Notes: a model not told the origin generated them from the sequence alone. A stretch of 64,000 nucleotides of DNA from Kitasatospora sp. MMS16-BH015 (GCF_002943525.1 NZ_CP025394.1:3720001-3784000); one strand, 5' to 3'. Shown: positions 1 through 9,408, counted from the stretch's first letter. Made by a program: numbers and translations.

Positions 1-1046
1 GTGCCGCTGACGGGCTTGCCGGTGGCGTCGAAGAGCTGCGGCTTGCCGTCCTTGCCGAGCAGCGGCTTGCCCTGGGCGTCGAGGTCGAGGGTGAGGCCGG
101 TGCCGCCCACCGCGCCGTCGGTGCCGACCAGCACGGGCTTGCCGTCCGGGCCGGTCAGCGGCTTACCGGTGGTGTCCAGCGCGACCCCGGCCACCGGGTT
201 GCCCTGGCGGTCGGTCAGTTCTATCTGGCCCGAGGAGTCGAGCACGGGCTTGCCGTTCTGCCCGACCGCCACGGTGATCCCGGCCACGCCGGGCACGGCC
301 GTGCCGTTCTGGTCCAGGAAGACCGGCTGGCCCTGGGCGTCGGTGCGCACGGTGCCGTCGCGGCGCAGCGCCACGTGCAGGGTCTGCATCCCGGCCACCC
401 CGAGGGCGCCGCTCTTGACCCCGGTGGTCAACACGCTCTTGGCCGGCAGGTCGCCGGCCCGGGCGTCCACCTTCAACTGCCCCGTGCCGAGCCGCTCCAG
501 GGCGATGACGGCGGGCTCCTTGAGGGCGGCCCGCAGCTCGTGCTCCAGCCGGTCGGCCAGCCCGTCCAGCAGCGCGCCGACGTGCAGCTTGGCCACCTCG
601 GTCTCGGCCGCCTCGCCCACGTCGGCGACCACGCCGGTGACGGCCTTGGCCACGCTGCCGAGCACCCCGCCGCCGAGCGCCTGCTTGGCCTTGTCACCCA
701 GCGAGTCGGTGGCCTTGAGCTGGTCGGCCAGCGAGTGCAGCGCGGCGACGATGCCGGCCTTGCACTCGTCCACCGCCACGGCGGCGTCGTCGAAGGCCTT
801 GGCCAGCAGCTCGGCCGCCGCCCGGGCGTCGTCCAGGTGGCCCCGGCCGCCGTCGGCGAAGGCCCGCCAGTGGTCGGCGAAGGCGTCCACCGAGCTGCCG
901 GAGTTCTCGGAGGTGACGCGCTGGGCCGAATCCTGGCCGCGGCGGCCGAGCCGCTCGGCCTCGGCGCCGAAGTCGCGCCAGAGGGCGGCGGCCCGGCGCA
1001 GCCCGTCCTCGTCCGCCTCGGGCCACTTGTGGCTGGTCTTCGCCAT
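1..1046 (-). CDS. LXG/WXG-like type VII secretion protein, C-terminus outside window
   Basis: Reading frame open from an ATG at 1046 to the window edge (348 codons, no stop seen), so the protein is partial. The N-terminal part is predicted helical, starts MAKTSHKWPEADEDGLRR, and resembles the N-terminal helical domain of actinobacterial ESX/LXG proteins. From about residue 255 it becomes a degenerate repeat with the core Gly-Lys-Pro, seen about eight times (GKPVLD, GNPVAG, GKPLTG, GKPVLVG, GKPLLG and similar), alternating with DGx or DxxG turns. It follows the WXG100-like gene at 1233-1562 in the same direction, which is the usual order for a type VII substrate pair. A C-terminal toxin or enzyme domain could lie beyond position 1. 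Family assignment is inferred from helical content, context and position rather than a diagnostic motif. Confidence 0.7.
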   Translation of the reverse strand, partial: MAKTSHKWPEADEDGLRRAAALWRDFGAEAERLGRRGQDSAQRVTSENSGSSVDAFADHWRAFADGGRGHLDDARAAAELLAKAFDDAAVAVDECKAGIVAALHSLADQLKATDSLGDKAKQALGGGVLGSVAKAVTGVVADVGEAAETEVAKLHVGALLDGLADRLEHELRAALKEPAVIALERLGTGQLKVDARAGDLPAKSVLTTGVKSGALGVAGMQTLHVALRRDGTVRTDAQGQPVFLDQNGTAVPGVAGITVAVGQNGKPVLDSSGQIELTDRQGNPVAGVALDTTGKPLTGPDGKPVLVGTDGAVGGTGLTLDLDAQGKPLLGKDGKPQLFDATGKPVSG

Positions 1047-1232
1047 CACCGGGACGAGGTCCTCGGGCAAACTCCGGGACACGTGAGTCCCCCTTCGGGT
1101 TCGACGGTTGGTACGAGGGGCGGCGCCGCGCTCCGGCGGCCACGCCGAACGCGGGCCTCGGGCATCAGCCGAGACGCGCCAGGCGCGGGGGCAGTTGCAG
1201 CGCGCCGCCCCGGTGGTCGGGGTGGGGCGGGG

Positions 1233-1562
1233 TCAGCGGGTCAGGCCCGCGGTGATCTCGTCCTCGGTGCCGCTGGTGCTGTCGGCCATCGCATGCAGGC
1301 CGGAACCGACCACGCGGAGCTGGTCCGCCAGTCCGTTCAACCCGGCCACCAGCTGGGGCTGCGCCTCCTGCCAGGCCGCGCCGAAGCCGTGGCCCGGGGC
1401 GTCCGTGCCCCAGGGCGTGCCGAGGTCCGCGAAGCCCTGCTCCAGGGTCATCGCGGCCCGGTTGAAATCGTTCGAGATGGACTCGAACTCCTTGCCCTCA
1501 CCGTGCAGTTCCCAGGGCTTGAGGAGGAATCCGCCGCCCCCGCCCACCGCGTTCGCCGCCAT
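1233..1562 (-). CDS. WXG100-like small type VII secretion protein
   Basis: A 109-residue protein of the length expected for ESAT-6/WXG100 proteins (about 100). It has two helical stretches around a central Trp-Gly turn (PWGTD, about residues 50-54), followed by FGAAW. It is Gly-rich at the N-terminus (five consecutive Gly) and has no signal peptide, as expected for this family. It lies 186 bp upstream of the larger LXG-like gene in the same direction and was probably co-transcribed with it. The usual role is as a helical partner exported with or guiding a larger substrate through the EccC ATPase. No ESX machinery gene is inside the window. Confidence 0.7.
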   Translation of the reverse strand: MAANAVGGGGGFLLKPWELHGEGKEFESISNDFNRAAMTLEQGFADLGTPWGTDAPGHGFGAAWQEAQPQLVAGLNGLADQLRVVGSGLHAMADSTSGTEDEITAGLTR

Positions 1563-1716
1563 CCGTGCACTCCCCCGTCATCGTCCGTCCGGCGGCGCCA
1601 TCCTAGGCCCCGCCCCCGGGGGCGCCGCAGGGGTGGCGCCTCTTTCTCACGGCAGCTTCACGACCTGCCCCGACGGGCACCGCCCGACCGCCACCCACAG
1701 GCCATACCCTTACCGG

Positions 1717-2631
1717 GTGGCAGCAGAGACCCCGAAGCCCCTGAAGAAGTCCAACAGCGGCAAGAACAGCAAGAGCACCACCGGCGCCAAGGGCACCAAG
1801 GCTCCCAAGAAGCAGAAGAACCCGGTCGACCTGGGCATGCCGGCCCCGCTCCCCGAGGTCGGGCTCGACTTCGCCCGGGCCTGGGTGGAGTTCGCCGACC
1901 CGGCCGACGAGGAGCAGGTCTTCCGCTGCGACCTGACCTGGCTGACCTCGCGCTGGGGCTGCATCTTCGGCAAGGGCTGCCACGGGATCCGGCCCGGGCG
2001 CGGCGAGTCGGACGGGTGCTGCACGCTCGGCGCGCACTACTCGGACGAGGAGGACGAGCAGCGGGTGGCCTCCCACGCGGCCCGCCTCACCCCGGCCGAC
2101 TGGGAGCTCTTCGAGCACGGCACCGACGCCAAGGGCCGGATCAAGCTCGACGGCGGCATCACCATGTTCGACGAGGACGGCGACCGCCAGACCCGCCGGG
2201 TCGACGGCGCCTGCCTCTTCCTCAACCGCCCCGGCTTCGCCGGCGGCGCCGGCTGCGCCCTGCACTCGCTCGCCCTGCGCGAGGGCAAGGAGCCCCTGGA
2301 GACCAAGCCCGACGTCTGCTGGCAGCTCCCGGTCCGCCGCACCTACGACTGGATCGACCGCCCCGACGACACCCGCTACCTCCAGGTCACCATCGGCGAG
2401 TACGACCGCCGAGGCTGGGGCCCCGGCGGCCACGACCTCCACTGGTGGTGCACCAGCTCCCCCGAGGCCCACAACGGCCCCGACCCGGTCTACGTCTCCT
2501 ACCGCCCCGAGCTCACCGAACTCATGGGCCCCGAGGGCTACGCCGTCCTCGCCGACCTCTGCGCCCAGCGCATGGCCTCGGGCAGCGACCGCACCCACGC
2601 CCCCCACCCGGCCGACGGCTTCGACGCCTGA
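1717..2631 (+). CDS. Conserved Cys-rich protein (DUF3109-like), unknown function
   Basis: A 304-residue protein starting at GTG 1717. This start is chosen because a -10-like TACCCT (1705-1710) lies seven bases upstream, so the message is probably leaderless. The first 30 residues are Lys/Ser-rich and disordered. The body is conserved-looking and rich in Cys, with [11 protein letters not shown] followed by [10 protein letters not shown], then later CLFLNR and GCALH, an arrangement like a small metal or FeS site in the YkgJ/DUF3109 type of protein. It ends convergently with the nuoD-like gene, with only 28 bp between the stops. The biochemical role is unknown. The family name is from memory and moderately certain. 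Confidence 0.75.
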   Translation: MAAETPKPLKKSNSGKNSKSTTGAKGTKAPKKQKNPVDLGMPAPLPEVGLDFARAWVEFADPADEEQVFRCDLTWLTSRWGCIFGKGCHGIRPGRGESDGCCTLGAHYSDEEDEQRVASHAARLTPADWELFEHGTDAKGRIKLDGGITMFDEDGDRQTRRVDGACLFLNRPGFAGGAGCALHSLALREGKEPLETKPDVCWQLPVRRTYDWIDRPDDTRYLQVTIGEYDRRGWGPGGHDLHWWCTSSPEAHNGPDPVYVSYRPELTELMGPEGYAVLADLCAQRMASGSDRTHAPHPADGFDA

Positions 2632-2659
2632 CCCGGCCGGCGGGGGGCCGGCCCGGGGC

Positions 2660-3838
2660 CTACTTGTCGATGTCGCCGACCACGAAGAACATCGAGCCGA
2701 GGATGGCGACCATGTCGGCGACCAGGGTGCCGGGGAGCAGCTCGGTCAGGGCCTGGATGTTGTTGTAGGAGGCCGAGCGGAGCTTGAGGCGCCAGGGGGT
2801 CTTCTCGCCGCGGGAGACGAGGTAGTAGCCGTTGATGCCGAGGGGGTTCTCGGTCCAGGCGTAGGTGGCGCCCTCGGGGGCCTTGAGCACCTTGGGGAGG
2901 CGGAGGTTGACCGGGCCGGGGGCGAGGGTGGCGAGCTTGTCGAGGCAGGCGTCGGCCAGGTCGAGGGAGTTGGCGGTCTGCTCGATCAGGCACTCGAAGC
3001 GGGCCAGGCAGTCGCCCTCCTCGCGGGTGACCACGGTGAGCACCTCGCGCAGCTCCGGCGAGCCGTACGCGAGGTAGGGCTCGTCCCGCCGCAGGTCGAA
3101 GTCGACCCCGCTGGCGCGGGCGATCGGGCCGCTGACCCCGTACGCGTGCACGTGCGCGGCGGAGAGCACGCCGACCCCGGCGGTGCGGCCGCGGAAGATC
3201 TCGTTGCCGAGCACCAGGTCCTCGAAGACCGGCAGCTGGGCGCGGACGGTGGCCACGGCGGCCCGGACGCGGGCCAGCCAGCCGGCCGGGACGTCCTCCT
3301 TGAGGCCGCCGACCCGGTTGAACATGTAGTGCATCCGGCCGCCGGAGGCCTCCTCCAGCACGTGCTGGAGCTCCTCGCGGCCGTTGAAGGCGTGGAAGAC
3401 CGGGGTGATCCCGCCGAGCTCCAGCGGGTAGGAGCCGAGGAACATCAGGTGGTTGAGCACCCGGTTGAGCTCGGCCAGCATGGTGCGGATCCAGACCGCC
3501 CGCTCGGGCACCTCCATGCCGAGCATCCGCTCGACCGAGAGCACCACGCCCAGCTCGTTGGCGAAGGCGGAGAGCCAGTCGTGCCGGTTGGCCAGCATGA
3601 TGATCTGCCGGTAGTCCCGGGCCTCGAAGAGCTTCTCGGCGCCCCGGTGCATGTACCCGATCACGGGCTCGGCCGCGAGGATCCGCTCGCCGTCCAGCAC
3701 CAGCTTGAGCCGCAGCACACCGTGGGTGGACGGGTGCTGCGGGCCGATGTTGAGCACCATGTCGGTGGTGCCCAGCTCGCCCGTCACGTTGTCGGCCCCG
3801 GCGCCGATGCCGACCGTGGTCTCCCTGATGAGGCTCAT
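2660..3838 (-). CDS. nuoD2: Stand-alone NADH-quinone oxidoreductase subunit D paralogue
   Basis: A 392-residue protein of the normal NuoD/49-kDa (NDUFS2) length. It shows the family signature [15 protein letters not shown] (residues 30-44), the HRGAEKL segment (64-70), NRVLNHL and the C-terminal VVGDIDK tail, so the quinone-site fold looks intact. In complex I this subunit forms the quinone-binding cavity with NuoB. No other nuo gene is nearby, so it is an orphan paralogue and could be an alternative subunit of the main complex. The ATG start at 3838 overlaps the stop of the upstream methyltransferase by four bases (ATGA), which indicates translational coupling. Arg65 in the HRG motif corresponds to the arginine methylated in mitochondrial NDUFS2. 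Confidence 0.92.
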   Translation of the reverse strand: MSLIRETTVGIGAGADNVTGELGTTDMVLNIGPQHPSTHGVLRLKLVLDGERILAAEPVIGYMHRGAEKLFEARDYRQIIMLANRHDWLSAFANELGVVLSVERMLGMEVPERAVWIRTMLAELNRVLNHLMFLGSYPLELGGITPVFHAFNGREELQHVLEEASGGRMHYMFNRVGGLKEDVPAGWLARVRAAVATVRAQLPVFEDLVLGNEIFRGRTAGVGVLSAAHVHAYGVSGPIARASGVDFDLRRDEPYLAYGSPELREVLTVVTREEGDCLARFECLIEQTANSLDLADACLDKLATLAPGPVNLRLPKVLKAPEGATYAWTENPLGINGYYLVSRGEKTPWRLKLRSASYNNIQALTELLPGTLVADMVAILGSMFFVVGDIDK

Positions 3839-4863
3839 GAGGGGAGAGTCTGCCACCCATCGAGCCCCCGCAGGGCTTCCGGTACCGGCATTCGGACCGT
3901 CTGTGTCAACCACCGGAAGCCGCCGAGCCCGGCCGGATCGGTCAGCTCGGCCGACTCCCCCGCGCCGCCGAGCGCGCGCAGGTACGCCACCGGGTCGGTG
4001 GAGGCCAGCTCGAGCGGCGGGCGCCCGCCGTCCACGCCGAGCGCCCGCAGCGCCGCACGCTGCGTCGTCCACAGGCTGTGGAGACCGGGCGCCGCCGCCG
4101 AGTCCAGTGCCACGTGCGCCGTCACGTCGCAGGAGCCGTCCGGCACGGGCTCCACCTCGCGGCCCGCGCGGAAGCCGGCCAGGGTGCCGAAGAGCGGACG
4201 GTCGGCCCGGGTGTGCGCGTAGTCCACGGCCACGGCCAGGCCGCGCTCAAGCCCGGCCACAGCGCCGCGCCAGGCGGCGTCCCGGCTGCGGCCGAGCTCG
4301 ACCCGGGCGCCGGGCTCCTCGGCGGGCCACCAGCGGGCGGCCCACTCGGCGTCCGCCCCGGCCACCGGCGCGGCCAGCCGCTCCTCCCCGGCGGGGGTCA
4401 CCTCCACCAGCCGGAGCACCCCGTCCTCGTCCACCTCGGCGATGTCCAGCGGCACGTTGTCCAGCCACTCGTTGGCGAAGAGCAGCCCGGCGAAGCCGGT
4501 GGGCACCCGGTCCGTCCACTCCACCTCGGCCGGCACCCCGGCCGGCCGCTCGGCCACCTCGACAGCCACCGGCCGCAGCCGGCCGCCCAGGTCGCCCCGG
4601 TCGTCCAGGCCGCCGACCGCCGCCAGCACCCCGGTGAGCAGCTCGCCCCGCCCGGCCCCCACGTCGACCAGGGTGATCACCTCGGGTCGGCCGAGCTCCC
4701 GGTCCACCTCGCGCAGGAGGCGGGCGACCGCCCCGGCGTAGTGCGGGGAGGCGTGCACGGAGGTGCGGAAGTGGCCCACCGGGCCCTCCGGCCTGCGGTA
4801 GAAGCCGCTGTCGGGCGCGTACAGGGCCTGTTCCATCGCGGTCTGCCACCGCTGCCAGCTCAT
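3835..4863 (-). CDS. MidA/NDUFAF7-family SAM-dependent methyltransferase
   Basis: A 342-residue protein with the MidA (COG1565, NDUFAF7) pattern. It has an N-terminal [14 protein letters not shown] segment, then GHFRTS (30-35), then the SAM-binding loop [10 protein letters not shown] (66-75), and later [12 protein letters not shown], which matches the conserved NELLDA-type motif of the family. Mitochondrial NDUFAF7 dimethylates an arginine of NDUFS2, the NuoD homologue, during complex I assembly. Here the gene is directly upstream of a nuoD paralogue with a four-base ATGA overlap. The family is well supported. The substrate is inferred from gene coupling and from the conserved target arginine. 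Confidence 0.85.
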   Translation of the reverse strand: MSWQRWQTAMEQALYAPDSGFYRRPEGPVGHFRTSVHASPHYAGAVARLLREVDRELGRPEVITLVDVGAGRGELLTGVLAAVGGLDDRGDLGGRLRPVAVEVAERPAGVPAEVEWTDRVPTGFAGLLFANEWLDNVPLDIAEVDEDGVLRLVEVTPAGEERLAAPVAGADAEWAARWWPAEEPGARVELGRSRDAAWRGAVAGLERGLAVAVDYAHTRADRPLFGTLAGFRAGREVEPVPDGSCDVTAHVALDSAAAPGLHSLWTTQRAALRALGVDGGRPPLELASTDPVAYLRALGGAGESAELTDPAGLGGFRWLTQTVRMPVPEALRGLDGWQTLPS

Positions 4864-4945
4864 GCCCGGACGGTACCGCCCTCTCCACCTTGGGGAGTAG
4901 GCCGGATCGCCCTCGCGGCGGACCTGGAAGCCCCCCCGCGCTGCC

Positions 4946-4958
4946 TACGCTTGTACTG
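4946..4958 (+). promoter_or_regulatory. -10 element giving a leaderless kinase mRNA
   Basis: TACGCT at 4946-4951 lies seven bases before the GTG at 4958, so transcription would start at or next to the start codon. No ribosome binding site is visible. The -35 is not obvious. Confidence 0.5.
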
Positions 4959-6169
4959 TGCATCGACTCAACGCCTGGCTCCGCCGTCACCCCATGGTGG
5001 TCGACTCCGCCTGGGCCTTGCTCGTGCTCTTCTTCGGGGCGCTCTCCGACATCGACCAGGGCGGCTCCTGGCAGCTCGGGGCCGGCCTGCTGGTCTCGCT
5101 CGCCGTGGCCGCCCTGATGGTGGTGCGCCGCAAGTACCCGAACCTGACCACCGCCGTCGGGGTGGCGCTCGGCCTCTCCCAGATCGCCTTCAACATCATC
5201 CCGGGCGCCTCCAGCATCGCCTACCTGGTCTTCGCGTACACCGCCGCCGCCTTCGGCGCCCCCTGGGCCTCCCGGATCGCGCTCGGCGTCGGGCTGACGG
5301 CCGGGCCGCTGACGGTCTGGCGGTTCTTCTACGTCGAGGAGGACCCGGCGGGCAGCAGCCCGCACGGACTGGCCCAGTCGGCCTTCCTCGCGGCCCTGCT
5401 CTCCACCCCCTTCGTGCTCTGCTGGGCCTGGGGCCGGCTGACCCGCGTCCGCCGGGCCTACCTGGTGGAGCTGGAGGACCGCGCGGCCCGGCTGGAGCGC
5501 GAGCGGGACGCCCAGGCCAAGGTGGCCGTGGCCGCCGAGCGGGCCCGGATCGCCCGCGAGCTGCACGACGTGGTCGCGCACAACGTCTCGGTGATGATCG
5601 TCCAGGCCGACGGCGCCGCGTACGTGATGGACAACTCGCCCCAGCAGGCCAAGGAAGCGCTGGGCACCATCGCCGCCACCGGGCGCCAGGCGCTGGTCGA
5701 GATGCGCCGCCTGCTGGGCGTGCTGCGCACCGCCGACACCGCCGACGAGTACGTGCCGCAGCCCGGCGTCGAGGAGCTGCCCGACCTGCTGGAGCAGGTC
5801 CGCACGGCCGGTCTGCCGGTCTCCTTCTCCACCACCGGCGAGGCCCGCGACCTGCCGCGCGGCGTGGAGCTGACGGTCTACCGGATCGTCCAGGAGGCGC
5901 TCACCAACGTGCGCAAGCACGGCGGCCCCGACGTGCGGGCCAACGTGGCCGTCGACTTCCGCGACCGCGAGCTGGAGGTGCTGATCGAGGACGACGGCCG
6001 CGGCTCCACCGCGGAGCAGCTCGCCGCGGGCGGCACGGACGGCCTCGGCCACGGCCTGATCGGCATGCGCGAGCGGGTCGGCATGGTCAGCGGCAGCCTC
6101 GACGTGGGCCAACGCCCCGGCGGCGGCTTCCGCATCCGCGCCGTGATGCCCCTCAAATCCGGCAAATGA
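4958..6169 (+). CDS. Two-component sensor histidine kinase (HisKA_3 type)
   Basis: A 403-residue membrane sensor kinase of the NarX/DesK group. The N-terminal half carries about four to five hydrophobic segments with short loops and no large extracellular domain. A short coiled region follows, then the dimerisation/phosphoacceptor motif ERARIARELHDVVAHN with the phospho-His at residue 203. The ATPase domain has the N box LTNVRKHGG, the DDGRG motif and the G box GHGLIGMRERVG. The partner response regulator starts 96 bp downstream, separated by a copy of the dispersed intergenic repeat. The GTG start is chosen because of the leaderless promoter spacing. The signal sensed cannot be read from the sequence. 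Confidence 0.92.
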   Translation: MHRLNAWLRRHPMVVDSAWALLVLFFGALSDIDQGGSWQLGAGLLVSLAVAALMVVRRKYPNLTTAVGVALGLSQIAFNIIPGASSIAYLVFAYTAAAFGAPWASRIALGVGLTAGPLTVWRFFYVEEDPAGSSPHGLAQSAFLAALLSTPFVLCWAWGRLTRVRRAYLVELEDRAARLERERDAQAKVAVAAERARIARELHDVVAHNVSVMIVQADGAAYVMDNSPQQAKEALGTIAATGRQALVEMRRLLGVLRTADTADEYVPQPGVEELPDLLEQVRTAGLPVSFSTTGEARDLPRGVELTVYRIVQEALTNVRKHGGPDVRANVAVDFRDRELEVLIEDDGRGSTAEQLAAGGTDGLGHGLIGMRERVGMVSGSLDVGQRPGGGFRIRAVMPLKSGK

Positions 6170-6180
6170 GCGCCATCGCC

Positions 6181-6201
6181 AGGGGCGCGGGGAACTGCGC
6201 G
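6181..6201 (+). repeat. Dispersed 21-bp intergenic repeat, copy 1 (forward)
   Basis: Forward copy of the core GGGGCGCGGGGAACTGCGCG between the kinase and response regulator genes. At least six other copies occur in this window. Confidence 0.85.
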
Positions 6202-6265
6202 GCCCACCCCGCACGTCGCCGCAGCTGAAAAGCCTCGATCCGCTTGCACTATCCAGGAGCCCCAA

Positions 6266-6949
6266 TTGACCATCCGCGTCATGCTCGTCGACGACCAGGA
6301 ACTGCTCCGCACCGGCTTCCGGATGGTGCTCCAGTCCCAGGGGGACATCGAGATCGCCGCCGAGGCCGGCGACGGGCAGGAGGCGCTCGCCGTCCTGGAG
6401 CGCGCCGAGGTGGACGTGATCCTGATGGACGTCCGGATGCCCCGGCTGGACGGCGTCCAGGCCACCCGCCGGATCTGCCTCACCGAGGACGGCCTGCCCC
6501 GCGAGGGGGCCCCGCACGTGCTCATCCTGACCACCTTCGACCTGGACGAGTACGCCTTCGCCGCGCTCAAGGCCGGGGCCAGCGGCTTCCTGCTCAAGGA
6601 CGTGCCGCCCACCGAGCTGGTCGCGGCCATCCGGGCCGTGCACGGCGGGGACGCCGTGGTCGCCCCGACCACCACCCGCCGGATGATCGACCGCTTCGCC
6701 CAGGTGCTGCCCACCTCCCGCGAGACGCCCGGCGCCGCCACCCTGGCCCCGCTCACCGAGCGCGAGCGGGAGGTCTTCCTGCTGGTGGCCCAGGGCCTCT
6801 CCAACGGCGAGATCGCCGCCCGGCTCACCCTCTCCGAGGCCACTGTGAAGACCCACGTCGGCCGGATCCTGGCCAAGCTCGGGCTGCGCGACCGCGTCCA
6901 GGCCGTGGTGCTCGCCTACGAGGCGGGGCTGGTCCGGGCCGGGGAGTGA
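6266..6949 (+). CDS. NarL/FixJ-family response regulator
   Basis: A 227-residue two-domain regulator. The receiver domain (1-125) has the acidic pair D9-D10, the phosphorylation site D55 in ILMDVRMP, the Thr of LILTTF and the Lys of GFLLKD. The C-terminal LuxR-type helix-turn-helix covers about 160-220 (LTEREREVFLLVAQGLSNGEIA...SEATVKTHVGRIL). The start is TTG 6266, preceded by AGGAG at good spacing; a TTG start with a strong site fits the length of the family. It lies between two sensor kinases of the same class, so either or both could phosphorylate it. Confidence 0.93.
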   Translation: MTIRVMLVDDQELLRTGFRMVLQSQGDIEIAAEAGDGQEALAVLERAEVDVILMDVRMPRLDGVQATRRICLTEDGLPREGAPHVLILTTFDLDEYAFAALKAGASGFLLKDVPPTELVAAIRAVHGGDAVVAPTTTRRMIDRFAQVLPTSRETPGAATLAPLTEREREVFLLVAQGLSNGEIAARLTLSEATVKTHVGRILAKLGLRDRVQAVVLAYEAGLVRAGE

Positions 6950-7102
6950 GGGCCGGATGCTGACGGGGTGCAGCCGCCCGGCTACGGAACTCGGGGCTTT
7001 CCGGGCGAATCGGACTGATGTACCGTCCCGTGAGTTCCCCTTCCGACGGCCGGGCTCCGCACTCCGACGGCCGAGCCCCGCGCCAAGACCCCGGGATGTC
7101 CC

Positions 7103-8317
7103 ATGACGGCTGTGCCCCCGGCCGCCCCGCAGGTCCGCTTCCTCCGCCTCCTCGGCCGGATCCTCTGGCGGCCGAACTCCCGCTGGCACCAGCGCGCGGT
7201 GGACCTGCTGCTGGTGCTCCCCGCCGGGCTGGACGCCGCCCTCAACTACCCGCCGCCCCGCGACTGGAGCTTCTGGGCCTCGCTCGCGGCGGCCGGCGTG
7301 CTGCTGCTGCGCCGGCGGCTGCCGCTCTGCGTGCTGCTCGCCACCCTGCCCGGCCTGTACGCCGGCCGGGCGCTGATCGCGGCCATGGTCGCGGTCTACA
7401 CGGTGGCCCGCTCGGCCCGGCCGACCTGGCAGAAGGTGCTGGCGGCCGCGCTGGTGGTGACCGGCTCCTTCATACCCTGGCCGATCAGCGACATCACCAA
7501 GATGACCGCGAGCGACATCTGCCAGCAGCTGATCTACGCCGTGATGCTGGGCGCCGGCCCGGTCTGGCTCGGGCTGCTGGCTCAGACCCGCAAGGACCTC
7601 TCCGACCGGGTGGCCGAGCTGGCCGCCGTCCGCGACCAGGAGCGGGCGCTGCACGCGGCGGCCGTGCTGGCCAAGGAGCGGGCCCGGATCGCCCGCGAGA
7701 TGCACGACGTGGTCTCGCACCAGGCCGGGCTGATCGCCGTCCAGGCCGGCGCGCTGGAGGTCACCTCCCAGGACGCCCGGGTCAAGCAGGTCGCGGGCAC
7801 CCTGCGCGGGCTGGCCGTGGCCACCCTGGAGGAGCTGCGGTCGATGATCCTGGTCCTGCGGGCGGCCGGCGCCGGCCCCACCGAGCTGGCCCCGCAGCCC
7901 CGGCTGGCCGATCTTGCCTCGCTGGTCGCCGCCTCCGAGGTGGACGCGTCCCTGCGGATCGACCTGGCCGGCCGCACCGTCCCCGAGCCGGTCGAGCGGG
8001 CCGCCTACCGCACCGTCCAGGAGGCCCTGACCAACGTGCGCAAGCACGCCCCCGGCGCCCTCACCTCGGTGACCGTCGAGGCCGACGAATGCAGTTTGAA
8101 CGTCGCCGTCCGCAACGGAGTCCCGACCGTCGAGGCCCCGGCCGTGCCGCTGCCCGGCGGCCGCCACGGGATCGTCGGCCTGCGGGAGCGGGCGGCCCTG
8201 CTGGACGGCGAACTGACGGCTCAGCCGAGGCACGACGGCGGGTTCGACGTACTCCTCCGCGTTCCGTTGCAACCGGTTAGGGGCGCGGGGAACGGCGCGG
8301 CCAGCCCGGCACGCTGA
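7103..8317 (+). CDS. Second HisKA_3-type sensor histidine kinase
   Basis: A 404-residue kinase. About four to five hydrophobic segments fill the first 170 residues, followed by a coiled linker and the phosphoacceptor motif KERARIAREMHDVVSHQAG with the His at residue 201. The N box is LTNVRKHAPG and the G box GRHGIVGLRERAALLDG. There is no response regulator after it, so it may share the regulator at 6266. The natural end of the fold is near LLRVPLQ; the last dozen residues (VRGAGNGAASPAR) are encoded by a copy of the dispersed repeat, so the stop codon lies inside repeat-derived DNA. Confidence 0.9.
   Translation: MTAVPPAAPQVRFLRLLGRILWRPNSRWHQRAVDLLLVLPAGLDAALNYPPPRDWSFWASLAAAGVLLLRRRLPLCVLLATLPGLYAGRALIAAMVAVYTVARSARPTWQKVLAAALVVTGSFIPWPISDITKMTASDICQQLIYAVMLGAGPVWLGLLAQTRKDLSDRVAELAAVRDQERALHAAAVLAKERARIAREMHDVVSHQAGLIAVQAGALEVTSQDARVKQVAGTLRGLAVATLEELRSMILVLRAAGAGPTELAPQPRLADLASLVAASEVDASLRIDLAGRTVPEPVERAAYRTVQEALTNVRKHAPGALTSVTVEADECSLNVAVRNGVPTVEAPAVPLPGGRHGIVGLRERAALLDGELTAQPRHDGGFDVLLRVPLQPVRGAGNGAASPAR
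8279..8299 (+). repeat. Dispersed repeat, copy 2 (forward, inside the kinase 3' end)
   Basis: Same core as copy 1 with one change (GAACGGCGCG). It lies within the last codons of the kinase gene and faces an inverted copy at 8407-8427. Confidence 0.8.
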
Positions 8318-8406
8318 AGCAGTCTTACGCCGAGAACCACTTGCACTGTCCGTTGCTGGTGCAACTGACTGCCGACGGGAGATGACGAGTCCGCTGCTCC
8401 CGACCT

Positions 8407-8427
8407 CGCGCAGTTCCCCGCGCCCCC
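8407..8427 (-). repeat. Dispersed repeat, copy 3 (inverted)
   Basis: Reverse-orientation copy (CGCGCAGTTCCCCGCGCC...). With copy 2 it can pair into a long stem around a 107-base loop. The interval 8318-8487 holds nothing else recognisable apart from the promoter of the next gene. Confidence 0.8.
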
Positions 8428-8487
8428 GGTGGTGCTCCGGGTAGTGCTGCTGAAGGCCGTCCGGAAACTGCCCGTAGACTTCAAGCC

Positions 8488-9408
8488 GTGAGCTTCCTGG
8501 ATCCCTTCGCCGACCCCAGTGATCCCGGGAACCGGCCCGCGCGGCTGGCCGTCGGAGTCGTCGGCACCGGCCGGGTCGGCCCGGCGCTCGGCGCCGCGCT
8601 CCAGCTGGCCGGCCACCGGGTGGTCGCGGCCTCCGGGGTGTCGGCGGCCTCCCGGCGACGGGCCGAGGCGCTGCTGCCCGGGGTGCGGCTGGTGACTCCC
8701 CCGCAGGTGCTGGCCGCCGCCGACCTGGTGCTGCTGACCGTGCCGGACGACGCGCTGCCGGAGCTGGTGGCCGGGCTGGCCGCCACGGGCGCGGTGCGGC
8801 CGGGGCAGATCGTGGTGCACACCTCGGGCGCCCACGGCGTCCGCGTCCTGGAGCCCGCCGTACGGGAAGGGGCGCTGCCCCTGGCGCTGCACCCCGCGAT
8901 GACCTTCACCGGCACCTCCGTGGACCTGGCCCGGCTGGCCGGCTGCCCGTTCGGGGTGACGGCGCCGGAGGAGCTGCGGCCGGTGGCCGAGGCGCTGGTG
9001 GTGGAGATGGGCGGCGAGCCGGAGTGGGTGCCGGAGGAAGTGCGGGCGCTCTACCACACGGCCCTCGCCCACGGCGCGAACCACCTGGTCACCCTGGTGG
9101 CCCAGGCCCTGGAGCTGCTGCGCACCGCGGGCGTCGCCGAGCCCGGCCGGCTGCTCGGCCCGCTGCTCGGCGCGGCGCTGGACAACAGCCTGCGCTCGGG
9201 CGACGCCGCGCTGACCGGCCCGGTCGCCCGGGGCGACGCGGGCACGGTGCGCCGGCACCTGGCGGAGCTGGGCCCCGCCGCTGCGGACATCGGCCAGGCG
9301 TACCGGGCGATGGCCAGGGCCACGGCCCAGCGGGCGGTCCGCAACGGATCGCTCAAGGAAGAGGCGGCGGCGGCGCTGCTGGACGTACTCAACGAGGAGA
9401 CCCCCTGA
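8488..9408 (+). CDS. Rossmann/DUF2520 oxidoreductase, candidate ketopantoate reductase (PanG-like)
   Basis: A 306-residue protein. The N-terminal NAD(P)-binding fold (about 19-130) has [16 protein letters not shown]. The all-helical C-terminal DUF2520 domain includes [20 protein letters not shown], resembling the catalytic helical domain of ketopantoate and beta-hydroxyacid reductases. It heads the operon, and its stop overlaps the panC start (TGATG), so a role in pantoate formation is the natural inference. PanG, the alternative ketopantoate reductase first described in Francisella, is as I recall of this kind. GTG 8488 is chosen because TAGACT (8475-8480) lies eight bases upstream, suggesting a leaderless start. 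Confidence 0.8.
   Translation: MSFLDPFADPSDPGNRPARLAVGVVGTGRVGPALGAALQLAGHRVVAASGVSAASRRRAEALLPGVRLVTPPQVLAAADLVLLTVPDDALPELVAGLAATGAVRPGQIVVHTSGAHGVRVLEPAVREGALPLALHPAMTFTGTSVDLARLAGCPFGVTAPEELRPVAEALVVEMGGEPEWVPEEVRALYHTALAHGANHLVTLVAQALELLRTAGVAEPGRLLGPLLGAALDNSLRSGDAALTGPVARGDAGTVRRHLAELGPAAADIGQAYRAMARATAQRAVRNGSLKEEAAAALLDVLNEETP

Noticed and set aside
375..2768. Long plus-strand open frame opposite the type VII genes and over the Cys-rich gene
   Set aside because: It is antisense to genes with recognisable motifs and its composition (Arg/Pro/Gly-rich) is typical of shadow frames in very high-GC DNA.
4247..8272. A 1341-codon open frame on the minus strand across both kinases
   Set aside because: It runs antisense through two kinases and a regulator, with low-complexity translation and no motif. 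Long shadow frames are expected at this GC content.
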